A stretch of 64,000 nucleotides of DNA from Rhabditoides inermis (Eukaryota > Nematoda > Chromadorea > Rhabditida > Rhabditidae): assembly GCA_963966185.1 (NCBI GenBank), contig CAWZYM010000275.1, positions 5,001-69,000 of the forward strand. Direction: 5' to 3'. A program made the translations under genes and the position numbers. This document shows positions 12,808 to 28,801 of this stretch, piece after piece. Numbering within the stretch: the stretch's first letter is position 1; every line of letters begins with the position of its first letter. The notes beneath the pieces were generated by a model. It saw nothing but the letters and a program-made list of their open reading frames with translations, was not told where the DNA came from and did no database searches.

Positions 12808-15800
12808 TCACATTATTTGCATAGTGTTGCGCATGTTGTTGACCACTGTTTTTCTGCGTAGTAAAGCGCGCACTCGGGTGCGGAGAGTGGCGTTCATAGC
12901 CAGGTAGATGACGGCTGGCGAGCCTGCAACATCCTTCTTCCGAGGACGTAGTCTTCACCCACCATGAACCAGTTGAAAGGACACTTGGCCGACGGTGATA
13001 AGCCAGGCAGTATTGTAGTACTGCACAATCACATAGATGAGAGAGGCGAGCATGTGAAAGAAGCAGATCACACCGGTTTGAACAAGACACATGATCTTCA
13101 CCTATGAATATATAGATGTTGAGTGAGAAAGCGAAAATGAGAGGAGTGTTGGTGATGTTCACTCCATGAACCCCCAAAAAATGGAAGATGTCTATCGATT
13201 CCTGGGGCTACCCACAACATCATCAACACTCCTCGGACAGTTACTATTACCTTCGTACCAACCACTCTGCTCGCACTATGAACGACTGTATAAAAGCGCA
13301 CGATAACGAACGCCAACGCGAAATAGAACGTTACGTTGATCGCCACTACCAATACGTTGTTTGCAGAATGAATAAAGTTGCAATACTGTAAGATAGTTTG
13401 TTTTATTGGTTGTTTGCTTTGTTTTTATTAAAGTTGTTGTATGTTAACGTTGTTTTGTTGACAAAATGTGTGTTAAAATCTTACAATAGCGTCCGGAATT
13501 CCCGGAATGAATGGTGCGAAGTAGTAACCGTAGTTGTCGGTGCTGCAAAGGTGCTTTTCTCGTTCTATACTTTTTTCGAGAGAGTTTTTGTCAACCTAAA
13601 CAAAACAGGACGCGTTCCTAGGCCAAATAGGAAGCCGTAGACAACACCAGTGCCGGGTAAGATGAAACCTCTCTGAAACTCTAATCATTTGAGCAGAGAG
13701 AAAGAAAGCAAAGGTTTTACGTTGCCATGAAAAAAACGATCTGAGGTGTGTGGGCTTACGAGCTCCATGAGTCGAATACATGCGAGGGAAGCGCACAGGA
13801 AACACGACGACGCCCACGCAACTACAAACTACAATTTCCAACAAATTACAATTTCCAATCTCTGTTAACGCAGTTCCATTCGAAACGTTTTTCTTTTGAG
13901 TTGTATGCAATTTTTCATAAGAAAACATTTCGGTATGATCGTCTACGGGGTGCGGGCCCTTTCTGTTACAAACCGGGGGCATCCGGGCTCTCACTTTAGG
14001 TAAATGTTCCATGTGGCGAGTAGTGTACATGCATGATGTAGTGTTCTTTTTCCTTTTTTTTCCTTGTTCTTGAACATTTGATTTTTGATATGCGGTACTG
14101 TTCTCTGTACCTTTTGGTCAAGTTCAAGTACATATTCTGTATTCTAATTAAATGACATTTGCTAGATAAAGACTTGTTAAATAGATTTGTTAACGTTTGT
14201 TATTGATGATGATGTTAAAAGGCTATGACTCTACTTAGTCCTCGACGAGAGTAATTAGAGTTTGGTTGATAATTTTATAGTAGTTGTTTCAAATACTGGA
14301 AAACCTACCCATCGTTGTCATACCGTGCATGTAAATAAAGTTGGGAGCCGAACAGAACTTAATTCCCAAAATGTGGATGACACCTGAAAAACAAAAACAT
14401 CATCAATAACAAACGTTAACATTTTTTTTAACAAAAACTACCAAGTTTTTTTTAGCAACATTTAATTAGGATACGGATTATGTGATTGAACTGGACTAAA
14501 ATAACTTAACTTTTCTATGAGAAAGTACACTGTATTTATGATTTATTTTCACATCCTGATGCTAACTCAACTTCCAAAAAATCAAAGTGTACACTTCCTT
14601 TTAACTACGTTCATGAAATCTGAATGCAAACTCGCCTAACGAAATTGAGTTCAGTGAGAGACCGATGACATCGTAGATACCTAGCCACCACATCACCTGC
14701 AAGACCATTCTCTATCCTTCTTCAACCTCTCACTTGACCTTTCTCGAGAAGTTCTGGGTATCATACGCGTTTCAATGTAACACGTACTACACCAAAGTCA
14801 TGTTATAATTTACTTACTTCTCACTTATTGAAAATTTCCATTTTTCAATTGAAAAAGACCAAATTGATTTCTATGAAGACAAGTCTAATCATGCTCAAGT
14901 ACTTGAGTAAAACGGAATGCAACGATCGAGTTGCCGTTTATCCGTGACCAAGGAACAATTCAACACGACTTCACACGAGCTCCTCTCATGCTCTCATGAC
15001 ATGTTCCCTTTGCCGCGTTCCACCACCAACCTTGTAACAGACATTGGTGAACAGGTCCTCTTGTCGCATCACAATGAGCGTGGGAACGTAGAGCAGCTGA
15101 AAGTGGAGAAACGTATAAATCTGTGTATTAAAGAAACTAAACGTCTCCAAATCCACCGTCGATATCTTTTCGAAAGCTAACCATTCTATTATCTGATGTC
15201 CGGCTATAGGGCATTTTCCCGCTCATCGTACGGCAGTCATTTCTCAGAATATTTACCAGACAGCATTTGAAACATCAATAGCTCATTATCGGCCGGCGCG
15301 AGACAATTCGACCGCGCAATGCGCGCACTTGGCGGTCTTTTTTAGGGAAATGAAGGTCATTTGCAAGTCTAATGAAGCAAAGTTTTCCAGATTCTAGAGT
15401 TAATATCTCTGTTTCAGAGATTCCTAATGAGACGATGTTTTTACAGGATGTCCGTAGTACTGCTCCCCATAGATTCTCCTTGGCGGAGTTTGATTGTTCA
15501 ATTGGTTCCCGAGATATCAATCGATACCATCCTATGTACGACCATTTTGTAAATGATTCACGCCACGAGAAATAACTCACTTCAAAGATGACCAAATTGC
15601 ACCAAATTTTGATATGTTTTTTTCCAGAGGACAGAATGTTTTCGTTAGAATTTTCATTTTTTTTATCACAGTATTGCTGCGAAAGAAGTCCAAATTGACA
15701 GACATTGACATAAATTTCTCGTCATTTTCCCATGCCTGGAAGCTAGCCGATAATGCCGTACGATGAAATTGGGAAATGGTCTATAAACGATTCGATTTTA

Positions 15801-16232
15801 TGTCCCCATGAGTTTGATTTTTGACATGTTTGATAAAGACAGACTTGGGTCAGCTCGATAGCCCTTTGTCATGTTCTGAAAGACAAGATTTATTGTTTGA
15901 ATTTTCAATTCACCGTCATAGCCAGTCCATAGACGCAGGAAATGGTTCCCACGAACAAGCGATGCAGTGGCGCGACGAGCGGTCGAGTGAGATCGGGCGA
16001 GTACCTAGAGTGTACAACTATTCCATGTATAGCCGCTTCTATAACACGTCTGTAACACGTTACGGAAAAATTCATTTTGGGTTTTTTAATGATTAGGTTT
16101 TTTTTTCACTGAAAAACTGAAGAAAAAAAGGATACTTCCAGTGAAGTATGACTACAAGATCACTTACTCGACACTGGCGCAGTTGTATTGCGGGCTGAGC
16201 TCGACAGAGTGGTAGTAATAGAAAACGTCCAT
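12808..16232 (-). CDS. Srt-class serpentine chemoreceptor, copy 2 (shortened)
   Basis: Duplicate of the gene at 3011-6966 with the same exon set: 16168-16232, 15031-15185, about 14609-14696, 13721-13821, 13596-13672, 13485-13542, 13251-13385, 12963-13101 and 12808-12923. All exons stay open. The acceptor before 13672 is a canonical tttcag here, whereas copy 1 has ttttttag. The same TM2-TM3 segment is missing as in copy 1, so the loss predates the duplication. An exon-1 extension upstream (PRYFTIPAR...) is open in both copies but is probably not coding. Confidence 0.8.
14171..14436. mobile_element. Internally deleted copy of the inverted-repeat element
   Basis: Counterpart of 4384-5129 in duplication copy 2. 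The left arm is complete, but the sequence jumps from acctgaaaaac straight to acatcatcaataac. About 490 bp of interior plus the inner part of the right arm are gone. Flanks are otherwise collinear with copy 1. Confidence 0.75.
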
Positions 16233-16671
16233 GACGAGCCACACAGTGGCGTGTTCCTGTCTCTTCTCACACTTAGTGATAACAAGAAAGGTGTCGTCAA
16301 CCCAACGTCTCGCGGGAATTGTGAAATATCGGGGCGCTAGCGATGGTGATGATGACAAGGACAAAAATTATGTGACTGTTTAAAAAATCGTCGTACTTTT
16401 TCAAAGCTGTTACGTTATCACAAAATAGTTTAAAAAAGTTACAGAACGTTTTTTTTTATGAAACTCTGGGCAGGTTTCTGCATTGGAGAGGTTCTTGCAA
16501 TGATGTTTTTTTTGGTCTTTTTTCTTGATCACGTTTTTCTCTAGAATTGACAATGATATATACAGCGATTTACGCTGCGTATTGACGAATAATATGTGTC
16601 GTGTTGTAACCGACTGAGTAGTGTCTTTTAATTAGGAGCCAATATCTATCTGCGTCTGTGCTGGCTTTCAT

Positions 16672-17040
16672 TGAACATGAACTTTTCCACAAAAAAACAT
16701 ACCGGTAAAACAAGTTTCACACTCAATGTCAAACCAAACAAACGCGCAGAAAACAAAAACCGGCAACCCCCCAAGCCACCGACTGACCGCGTTGAAAGGT
16801 GCGGTTGCGGCGGGGCGGCGATGCTTGGCGCCCGCCACCGACACGGCCCCTCCGTCCAGCAGCAGCTGCACGATCGGCACGTGCCCGTTCTTGGCCGCCT
16901 CCAGCATACACGTCACTCCGTCCTGCAACACAAACACGTGCCACTCTACACTCTACACATGCAACCATTTCAACTCTGCGGCACTCTGCACTCAGTAATG
17001 CGAGAGTTAAAGTGTGGAATGTAACCGCGCACCAAGTTTC
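16672..17040 (-). pseudogene. Stray ankyrin-repeat exon inserted in copy 2
   Basis: Present only in duplication copy 2, replacing unrelated sequence found at 7430-7750 in copy 1. On the minus strand an acceptor (tgttgcag) at about 16923 opens a frame with DGVTCMLEAAKNGHVPIVQ and LLLDGGA, an almost canonical single ankyrin repeat. A possible gtcagt donor follows near 16790. The segment is much more GC-rich than its surroundings. It looks like a captured gene fragment, perhaps carried by a transposon or inserted during repair. No other ankyrin exons are nearby. Confidence 0.6.
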
Positions 17041-17824
17041 TTTGTTGCAATGACAGGAAACACACTTATTTATCGGCATCTGAAGTTGATTAAAAAAACT
17101 CGGGTGTTTTCTCATAACAAAAACGCCGGCAACAGCAATTTTTGTGTGTTTTGTTGTTGATTCTATGAAAAGAGAAATTGTTTTCTGCAAAAAAACCTCA
17201 TGTTTTCTGTTCCTGAGAAAAAGAAAAGGAATGTCTTTTGTAGCAGTTTCTGCACCAGTAATCGAAAGACGATTGTGGCTTTACGTTTTTCCTATCACAG
17301 TTTGTTCGAAGTCATCATAATCTTTCAATTTTTATTTAATCTGAAAACATGTTCTAACATGTTTATGTTCTCTTTTATGCACTACATCTAGTTTTCTCTA
17401 TGCGTTTCACACATGCATATCTCGTACTATGAGTCTTACACATGCAAAAAAGCTAGTCGTAAAATAATAATTTATACGGGTTTTTAACAACTCGTGCAAA
17501 ACAAAGTCTTTTCAATTTCAATAAAGTTAAGTTTTTTGTTCCGAAACAAAAGGAAAGCTCTGTGTCACAGAAAACTGTCAAAATCAGGTTTGCAAGAACA
17601 AAGAACATTTTCTCATTACGTTAGTCATTCCGATTTTTCACTAGTTTACTTCTTTCTCTTTCACGTTTATCGAATGTCTGATGTCTGAATGACGTTTACG
17701 CAATTTGACTGAAATCGCAGTCTTTTAATCTGCAATCAAATTTTAATCAACACTGTTCCATGAAAAATGACAGCAAGAAGAAAAAATGAAGTTGCATTAC
17801 AGGTGATGCGGCATAATTTGATAA

Positions 17825-18787
17825 ATGCGACGCACATATGTATAACGCATCGATTTTTTTTGTCAAAACTAGCAGTTCCGCTTGTTCTGATTTTTAAATG
17901 GCTTTTTCATCAATGTGAAAACGTGTATGTGACACTGCCTTGCGAATTGCAAAATTGTATTCACAAGAATTGTCGTAAATACAATTGTTTTTACAATTGA
18001 CAAGACGATGTTAGGATATCTCCAATGGATTACTTCCAGTCCTCCTCAAGTGGCGAGACTGTGAGTAATTCGCATACATATTTGACATACTTTTTTTTGA
18101 CATAGACATTCATGTTTTTCAGAAACAACAAGACCAAGCCACAAACAATTCGAATTGTTCGTCTTCTTTGTTCTGCAAACATGCTGGCATGCGAAACCGA
18201 CACAGATAATGTGAAAAACATAGCGAACAAGTATAAGTTCATAATTTACTAGAATATTGGTGCCCTCGGGTTTGCTTCTTTCACATAGGAGCGTAAAGAT
18301 TTTCGAAAATTGGCACAAAACAGGACATCTCACACTAATTCCATTCAAATTACAAAGCAAACATATCGATGTAGGAAAAAAGAGCGAACTCTTTTTGCAC
18401 TGGCAGACGTTTTATCAATCTCACACTGCGCCGAACATCTGTTTCCGACCCTCGTAATTAACGCCTCATCCTTGTTTTGTTTCACATGCTCTCTTTCTCT
18501 CTTTTTCTAATCTCTGTTCTTCTCTTTTTTTGTTCCTCTTTTTTTGTTCCTCTCCGGAAATGTCGTAATCCCGATTTTCTTAGTATTAACTTTATATATG
18601 TCTTATCTCTCATTTTCGATGCTGTTTTTTTATATCTTCCATCTACTACATAGGCGTAGACGATAAGAAAACACCGACATCATATGTGACATTTATCATC
18701 AATGCGTATTTTCCCGGTGACGAAATGTTATACGTGATCAAGGAAGATAGGATCATAGTGGAGCGTATAAAAGTTAAAAAGAGATAG
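17825..18787 (+). pseudogene. Remnant 7TM receptor gene, copy 2
   Basis: Candidate exons are 18123-18230, 18289-18453 (RKLAQNR...TKQTYRCRKKERTLFALADV; loop 3 and TM6-like, ending at a gtaatt donor) and 18654-18787 (VDDKKTPTSYVTFII...VERIKVKKR then TAG). Splice sites are good, but the first and second exons cannot be joined in the receptor-like frame. The start region seen in copy 1 near 8580 has an early stop here. The gene is probably a decayed receptor; the class is not assigned. Confidence 0.35.
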
Positions 18788-19344
18788 TCTTGCCTTGTTT
18801 GCGTCTGGATGTATGCATAATTCATTAGGTTTTCGCTATTAGTAAGCATTCTCGTTTCGTCTTTCCTTGTACTAGTTGTTTGCTCGCTTCCAATGGCACT
18901 GTCTCTATAATGCATGCCGCCCGAAATGTTGACGACGAAACATCCGTGAACATCAAGCACCTCTCTATGTAAATATAGAAACCGTGTAGACGCCTTCAAC
19001 AGCAGAAACAACCGTGCTTCCCACATCGTTTTCCTTGTTGTTTTCTTCACTCGTCTTCGATTGCTGCACGATAAAGTTCTGATCACACACAAATCGTAAA
19101 GTGACTTTGTTTTCTGTTTTTTTATTGTGAAAATGTGAAACAACATGTTTAAAAAAAAAGTTAACAAGTCTGTATCTCTTACTCACATTTTCCTGAGTCA
19201 TACCGTGTCCTAATTTTTTTCTCTCATTTTCCCGCCCCTTCTCATCCATGCATCAATTCAATTCGACTCCGAACCGTTGAACGACGTTTTCGAATAATAT
19301 CGTGCCATCCAGTTCATATCATCTTCACGTCATTTTTTCAAGAA

Positions 19345-22976
<3,632 letters not shown>

Positions 22977-22987
<11 letters not shown>

Positions 22988-23427
22988 CACAAAAGTGCTA
23001 CTAGCGCGCGCCCTTTTCGCCCGCCAGCGCCGGTAAATTGGGCACCCTACCAAATAGGCGGCAAACAGCCGGCAATAGGGCGCGCGCTACTAGCACTTTT
23101 TGATATTTTTATGGAACACTTTTGAGCATTGGGTGTGGTTTTCGATATGCGCTTTTCACTGCGCCCATTCTGGTGATGCCTTATGGCAGTCCATTCCCGG
23201 AAACTCAAACATGGCTCTCATTTCTCCGATAAGTGGCGTTTTGTTCCACTTTGAGGAGAGCGATGGTCCCGACACGAAATGGGCGGAGCTGGCGACTAGG
23301 TCGCGCGGAAGTGGATTTTGTTACGATTTTTGCGCTACTATCATATAGATGGCAAATAGGTGGCAAACCGACATAGAGCGCAGATAGGGCGCGCGCTACC
23401 TACCACACTGTGTCAGTGTGGTGACAG
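22977..23427. mobile_element. Fold-back element at the end of the Srt gene
   Basis: The outer edges gtcactgacac (22980s) and gtcagtgtggtgac (23410s) are mirrored. The inner blocks agtgctactagcgcgcgccc and gggcgcgcgctactagcact (22995-23015, 23078-23098) are inverted, and a third related block lies at 23386-23401. No transposase is visible. The element abuts or overlaps the stop codon of the Srt gene. Confidence 0.6.
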
Positions 23428-23429
23428 AC

Positions 23430-25124
23430 GGTAGTGTATGAGAAGCCTTGATGACACAGGCTGTGCGCTCACTGTCTGCGCTTTCTTTGAAAACATTCTT
23501 GCTGATTTCAGCGCGAGTCTCTCTTCAAAGCGCGATTTACGCAGACACAGGTTACACGCGGAGACCTACAGAGACTCTCCGGAGAACTACAGAGATCTAC
23601 AGCGACCCCACGCGCAGACCTTCATTCAATTGCTCTACTGTAGTGACGTCATGATTTGCCGAAAACACCATAGTCACTTGTGTGTAAAACAGTTTTTTTC
23701 TCACAAAACAGTTTTTTTTCTAAAAATAGGGTTGACTTTGCATTCGAAACTGACACCGGCAATACTTACGCTAACGAAAAAGTTCCAAGTCGTGTTTTTC
23801 AGTATCGTAGGACCATTGTCATTATCGGACAAGAGACACAAATAAAACCGAGTTTCACCAACAAAACATTGTTCAGAAAGTGTCGACGATCCAGGGGACG
23901 GCCCCGTCTTCCTACGCCCCGCATCGAGCTTTGGCCACTTCCTCCATGACTGAAACAAAGAACAAGGTCGAGCCCCTGCCCCGGACACAGGCTCAATAAA
24001 CTGGGAATTGACACAATTGTTTGTAATCATCTTTCAACCAGTTTTTTTCTCCGTATTCGTACAAACTACAGAAGTACCGACAGTGCATGTTGGGCGTTCA
24101 TTTTGAGCATAAAGCGTTCATTTTGAGGTTATATTTTTAACTTTCAAGTATTATTATCTAACATGTTCGTGTGATGGGCTTGTTCGCAAAAAACTTTTGT
24201 TGATGAATGAAGTGAAATTTAAATTTTGTTTGCTTTGTGAGTACAAGTCACGGCGTTTGGCAGTACTAATTGTTTGCACAAACAAATGCTGCATTTTTTT
24301 GTCGACATTTTGTTACAGAACCAACAGTTTTTTTCTTCACGAACGGCTTTTGCAAAAAATAAACTTGCTCAGTGAAACAAGAACGAAGATGCATTCAACC
24401 GTGAAGTATTGGCCTCAACAGCTGAAACCGTTTTTAGTCAGATGTTGTCAGCCGATAGCTAGAAAACACTATGTCATCCTGACTCTCATTGATTTTTTTT
24501 TCAAAAATAACTTTACTGCAGCTTCCTTCAATTCAAAATTTTACATGCACTTTATTTTTTTACTACTTACTCTCTTTGAACTTTGAACAAGGCTTGCAAG
24601 CCTATTATAGAATGACGTGGGGATGTATCGTAACCACACTCTTTTTTCTCATAGCGAATTGAACAGCAGATAAAAGAACACTCACCCTTCCAACAGCCTC
24701 TCAGATAACACCGGACATTTTTGTTTGAGCCAAAGAGAAAAGGGAGGATGGCAATGAAAAAGAGGAACGGCGATGAAAAGCTAGTATAGGTTTAACAACT
24801 ATATATATAAAAAAAACTTTTACCCGTAAATGAACGATTGTTAATTCTTGGCAACATGACAACAATAGCTCTGCTCGAGATCGTTGTTGTTGCAGCGCAC
24901 AAACTGTAGCGGTGAAACATTGAACTAGTCACAAAAAGACGTAGGACTGAACAGTTTCATGGTCGATTTGATCCGTAATGCACAAGAACTTTCGAGTACA
25001 CACCTGATAACGTCATCGTTTGAGGAGGTGACGCATCGATAAGAAACGTCTGGAGAGCTATCTCTCCGTTTGTCAATCCATAAAATACGATCGCGGTGCC
25101 AATTTCATATTCATCTCGAACACT
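23430..25124. other. No gene recognised
   Basis: Intergenic stretch between the Srt gene and the CUB-like gene. It has several open frames of up to ~130 codons but no splice-supported exons or domain signatures. Confidence 0.5.
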
Positions 25125-28100
25125 ATGAAGTGTTCCGTCTGTTTCTGTTTCGTCTTGATATGCATCGGCACTGCGATTGGTAAGCATTAAAGATACTTAG
25201 GCCTATTTTTGACGATTTTCAATTGTTTATGCGTCACGAAATAGTTGTTCAAATACACGTTGAACGCAAGTTCAATTACCGGCACTCTGCGCTGTTCTAG
25301 TCGCGTGCTTTTTCGCACTCTCTCGGCTCTCGCATGAGGGGTTGATGAGCGAGCAGAGAAAGTCAAATAGGCCCCTGTATCTTTGAACAACTTGTTCTTA
25401 TTATAACTTCAATGTTGAGCCGACACAGTGAACATCACCAGCCAGCGAGATGGCGTCATCTTCCATCAACTGACCGGCAACCAGCAGGCATTGACCATTC
25501 CTGTTAATGTGAGTGAGCATGCGCAACTGCAACGGGCTTTTCTCTTTGTCAGTATTGCTTTCATCTCACCATTCTTACAGAGTGGTGAGATGAACGCAAT
25601 ACTAACAAAGAAAAACGATAGTCGTACAGAATGTTCTCAGTCAGCTAAAAACATGACTTAGAGTTTAGAGTCCAACGAATGTGATGCGCGAAGTGTCCTT
25701 GTGGTTTGATTAACTTCACATGTTGACCTTTTTCAGTTCGCCATTCCGCTCCAAGCAGTCGTTCACCTCTCGTTTCTCGTCACCGCACCGCACTCGCAGA
25801 TCAATGTGACGCACGCCGGCGGACTGCAAACGTGCGAGATCGAAACTATTACAATAACAATCGACAATCACAACACCAACGAAGAGATGCATGCACATCA
25901 ACCATGAGCATTGCAGCTTCTCCAACGCGCAGCTCACGCAGACGCACTCGTTCTACGTGCCCGCGCCAGTCGCGCGAGTGACGGTGGCGATCTCGAGGGA
26001 TGAGTGAGTGCTTGTTACGAAAACTCGAAACGTAATATTAGGACAGTTGCATGGCGATGGCGATATACGGAATATCACACCCTTGATATGGCGCCTGTGG
26101 GAACCCCTCACAGCGACGCATGACACGCTTGCAGCACCACGTCGCCCTGCTCGGCCAATATCTCGTGGCACGGCGTCTCGATCGCGCCCGAGCACGTCTA
26201 CGCCGCCGATCTCACCAAGCAGTTGCCCTCGTGGATACCGTTCGCCGGTGCTATGGGACACACGAGAGGTAAGTAAGATTTGGGGTGCTATCATTAGCAT
26301 GAGCACCATCATTAGTTGTCGCGACACCATAAACTCATCGCATCGCTATCGGTTTCCATTTATGATTTTCGAAGTGCATGTCTCACAAGGAGTGTTGTTA
26401 GAGCCACACTCTCGGATCCGAACCAAATTGATAGGATACCTTCTTTAGGATACCCGGACATCGATTTCCGGTGGTAGAATTTCCTACGCGCCATATACGT
26501 TTTCAGTACGAAAACGTACAGGTCTGGTTTTTTGAATACCTCATTCCATCTCTCGCGGTCAAAGAGCCAGTTATTGTGGCCTAGTGGTTAGCGCGTCCGT
26601 CTATCAGACCGGAGACGGGGGTTCGATTCCGCACACGTGATTTTTGTTTTGCCGGCTTTTCTGGACATTGCGTGTCTAGTTGATGGAGAAAACACAAATT
26701 ACAAATGTTCACAATCTGTTATAACAGTTTTCAAACTGAACGTGTCTGCCGGAACAATATATCTAATGTAAAGGAACACAGTATAGTTGAACTATATTTG
26801 AATCCAATAACAAAAAATGTCTAAAAACATGTGTAGTTACAAACAGGTCAAAGCACCTCGCAACAAAAACAAACTTTTTCCATGTCCAGAGAGCCAGCAA
26901 AACAAAAATCACGTGTGCGGAATCGTACCCCCGTATCTGGTCTGACAGACGGACGCGCTAACCACTAGGCTACAATGGCTCGGTCTTTGACCGCCAGAGA
27001 TGGAACGAGGTATCCAAAAAACCAGACCTGTACGTTTTCGTGCTGAAAACGTATATGGCGCGTAGGAATTTCTACCACCGGAAGTCGATGTCCGGGGTCC
27101 TAACTAAGGTATCCTATCAATTTGGTTCGGATCCGAGAGTGTGGCTCTAACAACACTCCTCGTCAGTCAAATGACTCAGAAGGATAATGGTTATAACCTT
27201 ATAATATGTCTTTTCCACTTGCAGGCGCTCTGCGGGTGAGCTTCCCGCCGGGCGAAGATGTGTGCATTAGCCAGCCGGAGCACTCAGTGGACATCGACAC
27301 GGATGTGATGGTCTACAATGGGAACAGCGTCACCGCGCCATATATTGGAAAGTGAGCTCGGATAGTAGTGGTTCTGATATGTCTGTCTATCTATAAAGCT
27401 CTGCGCTCTCCGTATACCCCAGAGATTTGCACCGAATTGTTTGCCCTGGTGATTTGAATCTATTTTTTTTTGATCGGCGCATGATTTTAGGGAATAATTT
27501 CAGGTTAGAAGACTTGCTCGGTTGCCAAGGAACTAGAAGGCTGCCGATTCCTGGGAACGAGTTCACTATGGTATCGCCCACGGACTTGCCGCAGAACTGG
27601 CTCTCGCCCGTGTTCACACTCAAGTCGGGTGAGAACACTGCCCTATTTATTACGCGTACGAGAATAGTGTCGAAGATCAAATTGGATCAAACAACTTTTA
27701 TATCAATCCTTGACTATTGTACCGTCTAGTGCTCGACCGCTACTCCATCAACGAGACGCGTCCGCATCTCATGAACGGACTCAAGTACGCCACTGTGAGT
27801 GATCTTTCTTGAACAATCGGTATGGAAGTGTTCAGTTGAACGTGAAGTCGGTCGGCACGTTGATGATGGGCCAGACGATTCTGCAAAGCACAGACGTCAC
27901 TCTCAGCGACTTTTCGTTCAGTGATCCGGTGAGAGCAAGCAGGCGGAAAGTTTGCGCTATTAATATAAATAATTGTTTATCCATAAAACAGTCAAGCACT
28001 GAATGAGGATAGTGGGGATGGTTTGGTCGGCCGATGTGTCGAGCAATCCAAGTCCACGCACCGCAAGGCGAGACTGCAGCGCGCCCCTCAGAGGCACAAA

Positions 28101-28719
28101 GTGCTTGTGTGAGACACGCGCTCCCGGTCAAGCACTTTGTGCCTCTGAAAGAATGATACGGAATAATGATACGGCCAGAGTGCGGCCTTTACTCAAGAAG
28201 TTTTTTTTCGACCGATTCTCTGCAACACGGCGTGAAAGAACATGGTTGCCACACAATGATTGCGATCTGTTAGGAACGTCACTCTGTTAATTCTCCTTAT
28301 TTCTATGCCTTCCCCGACGATCTGAAATGCGACTACAGTGTAATTTTCGACAGTATCCTGGGCAACTTATGAGAAACATAGGGATCATAACAATATAATT
28401 GTTCAGGCGTCGTCTCTGCAAGTATGGTGCGGTGGGTTGCTGGACGTCGACACGGCGGGGAAGAACATGATCGCCGAACTGACGTGAGTGGCACTGATTG
28501 AGTTGAGTTGCACTGATTGCGACCTGTTAGCAAGTCACTTCCTTCATGCTCCTATGCTCTATGCCTTCTCGCGCACTTTTGATAACTGGCAGAAAAAAGT
28601 GTATGAGATCTTCGGGTCGAATTCACTACTTGGTCGACTGGCGAACGCATCAACATTCAGCTGCTCACGTTTTTGATTGTGCAGTAGAATAAAAAAAACG
28701 GCAACGAGGCAGATGCCAG

Positions 28720-28801
<82 letters not shown>

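Larger units (their letters stand above)
10449..19270. repeat. Tandem segmental duplication, copy 2
   Basis: Second copy of the segment at 891-10037. Copy-2-specific changes are: an insertion of about 117 bp at 10626-10743 flanked by ggcgt on both sides; an insertion of about 45 bp near 11140-11180; a 41 bp inverted templated insertion at 11757-11797; loss of about 490 bp from the middle of the inverted-repeat element at 14171-14436; and replacement of about 320 bp by about 370 bp carrying an ankyrin exon at 16672-17040. Confidence 0.93.
26389..27160. mobile_element. Large fold-back element carrying tRNA-like modules
   Basis: Arms of about 265 bp (26389-26655 and 26890-27160) are near-perfect inverted copies, starting ggagtgttgttagagcc and ending ggctctaacaacactcc. 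The loop is about 230 bp. The element sits entirely in the intron between exons 26135-26268 and 27225-27351 of the CUB-like gene, with no transposase. Each arm contains a tRNA-like block. Confidence 0.85.
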
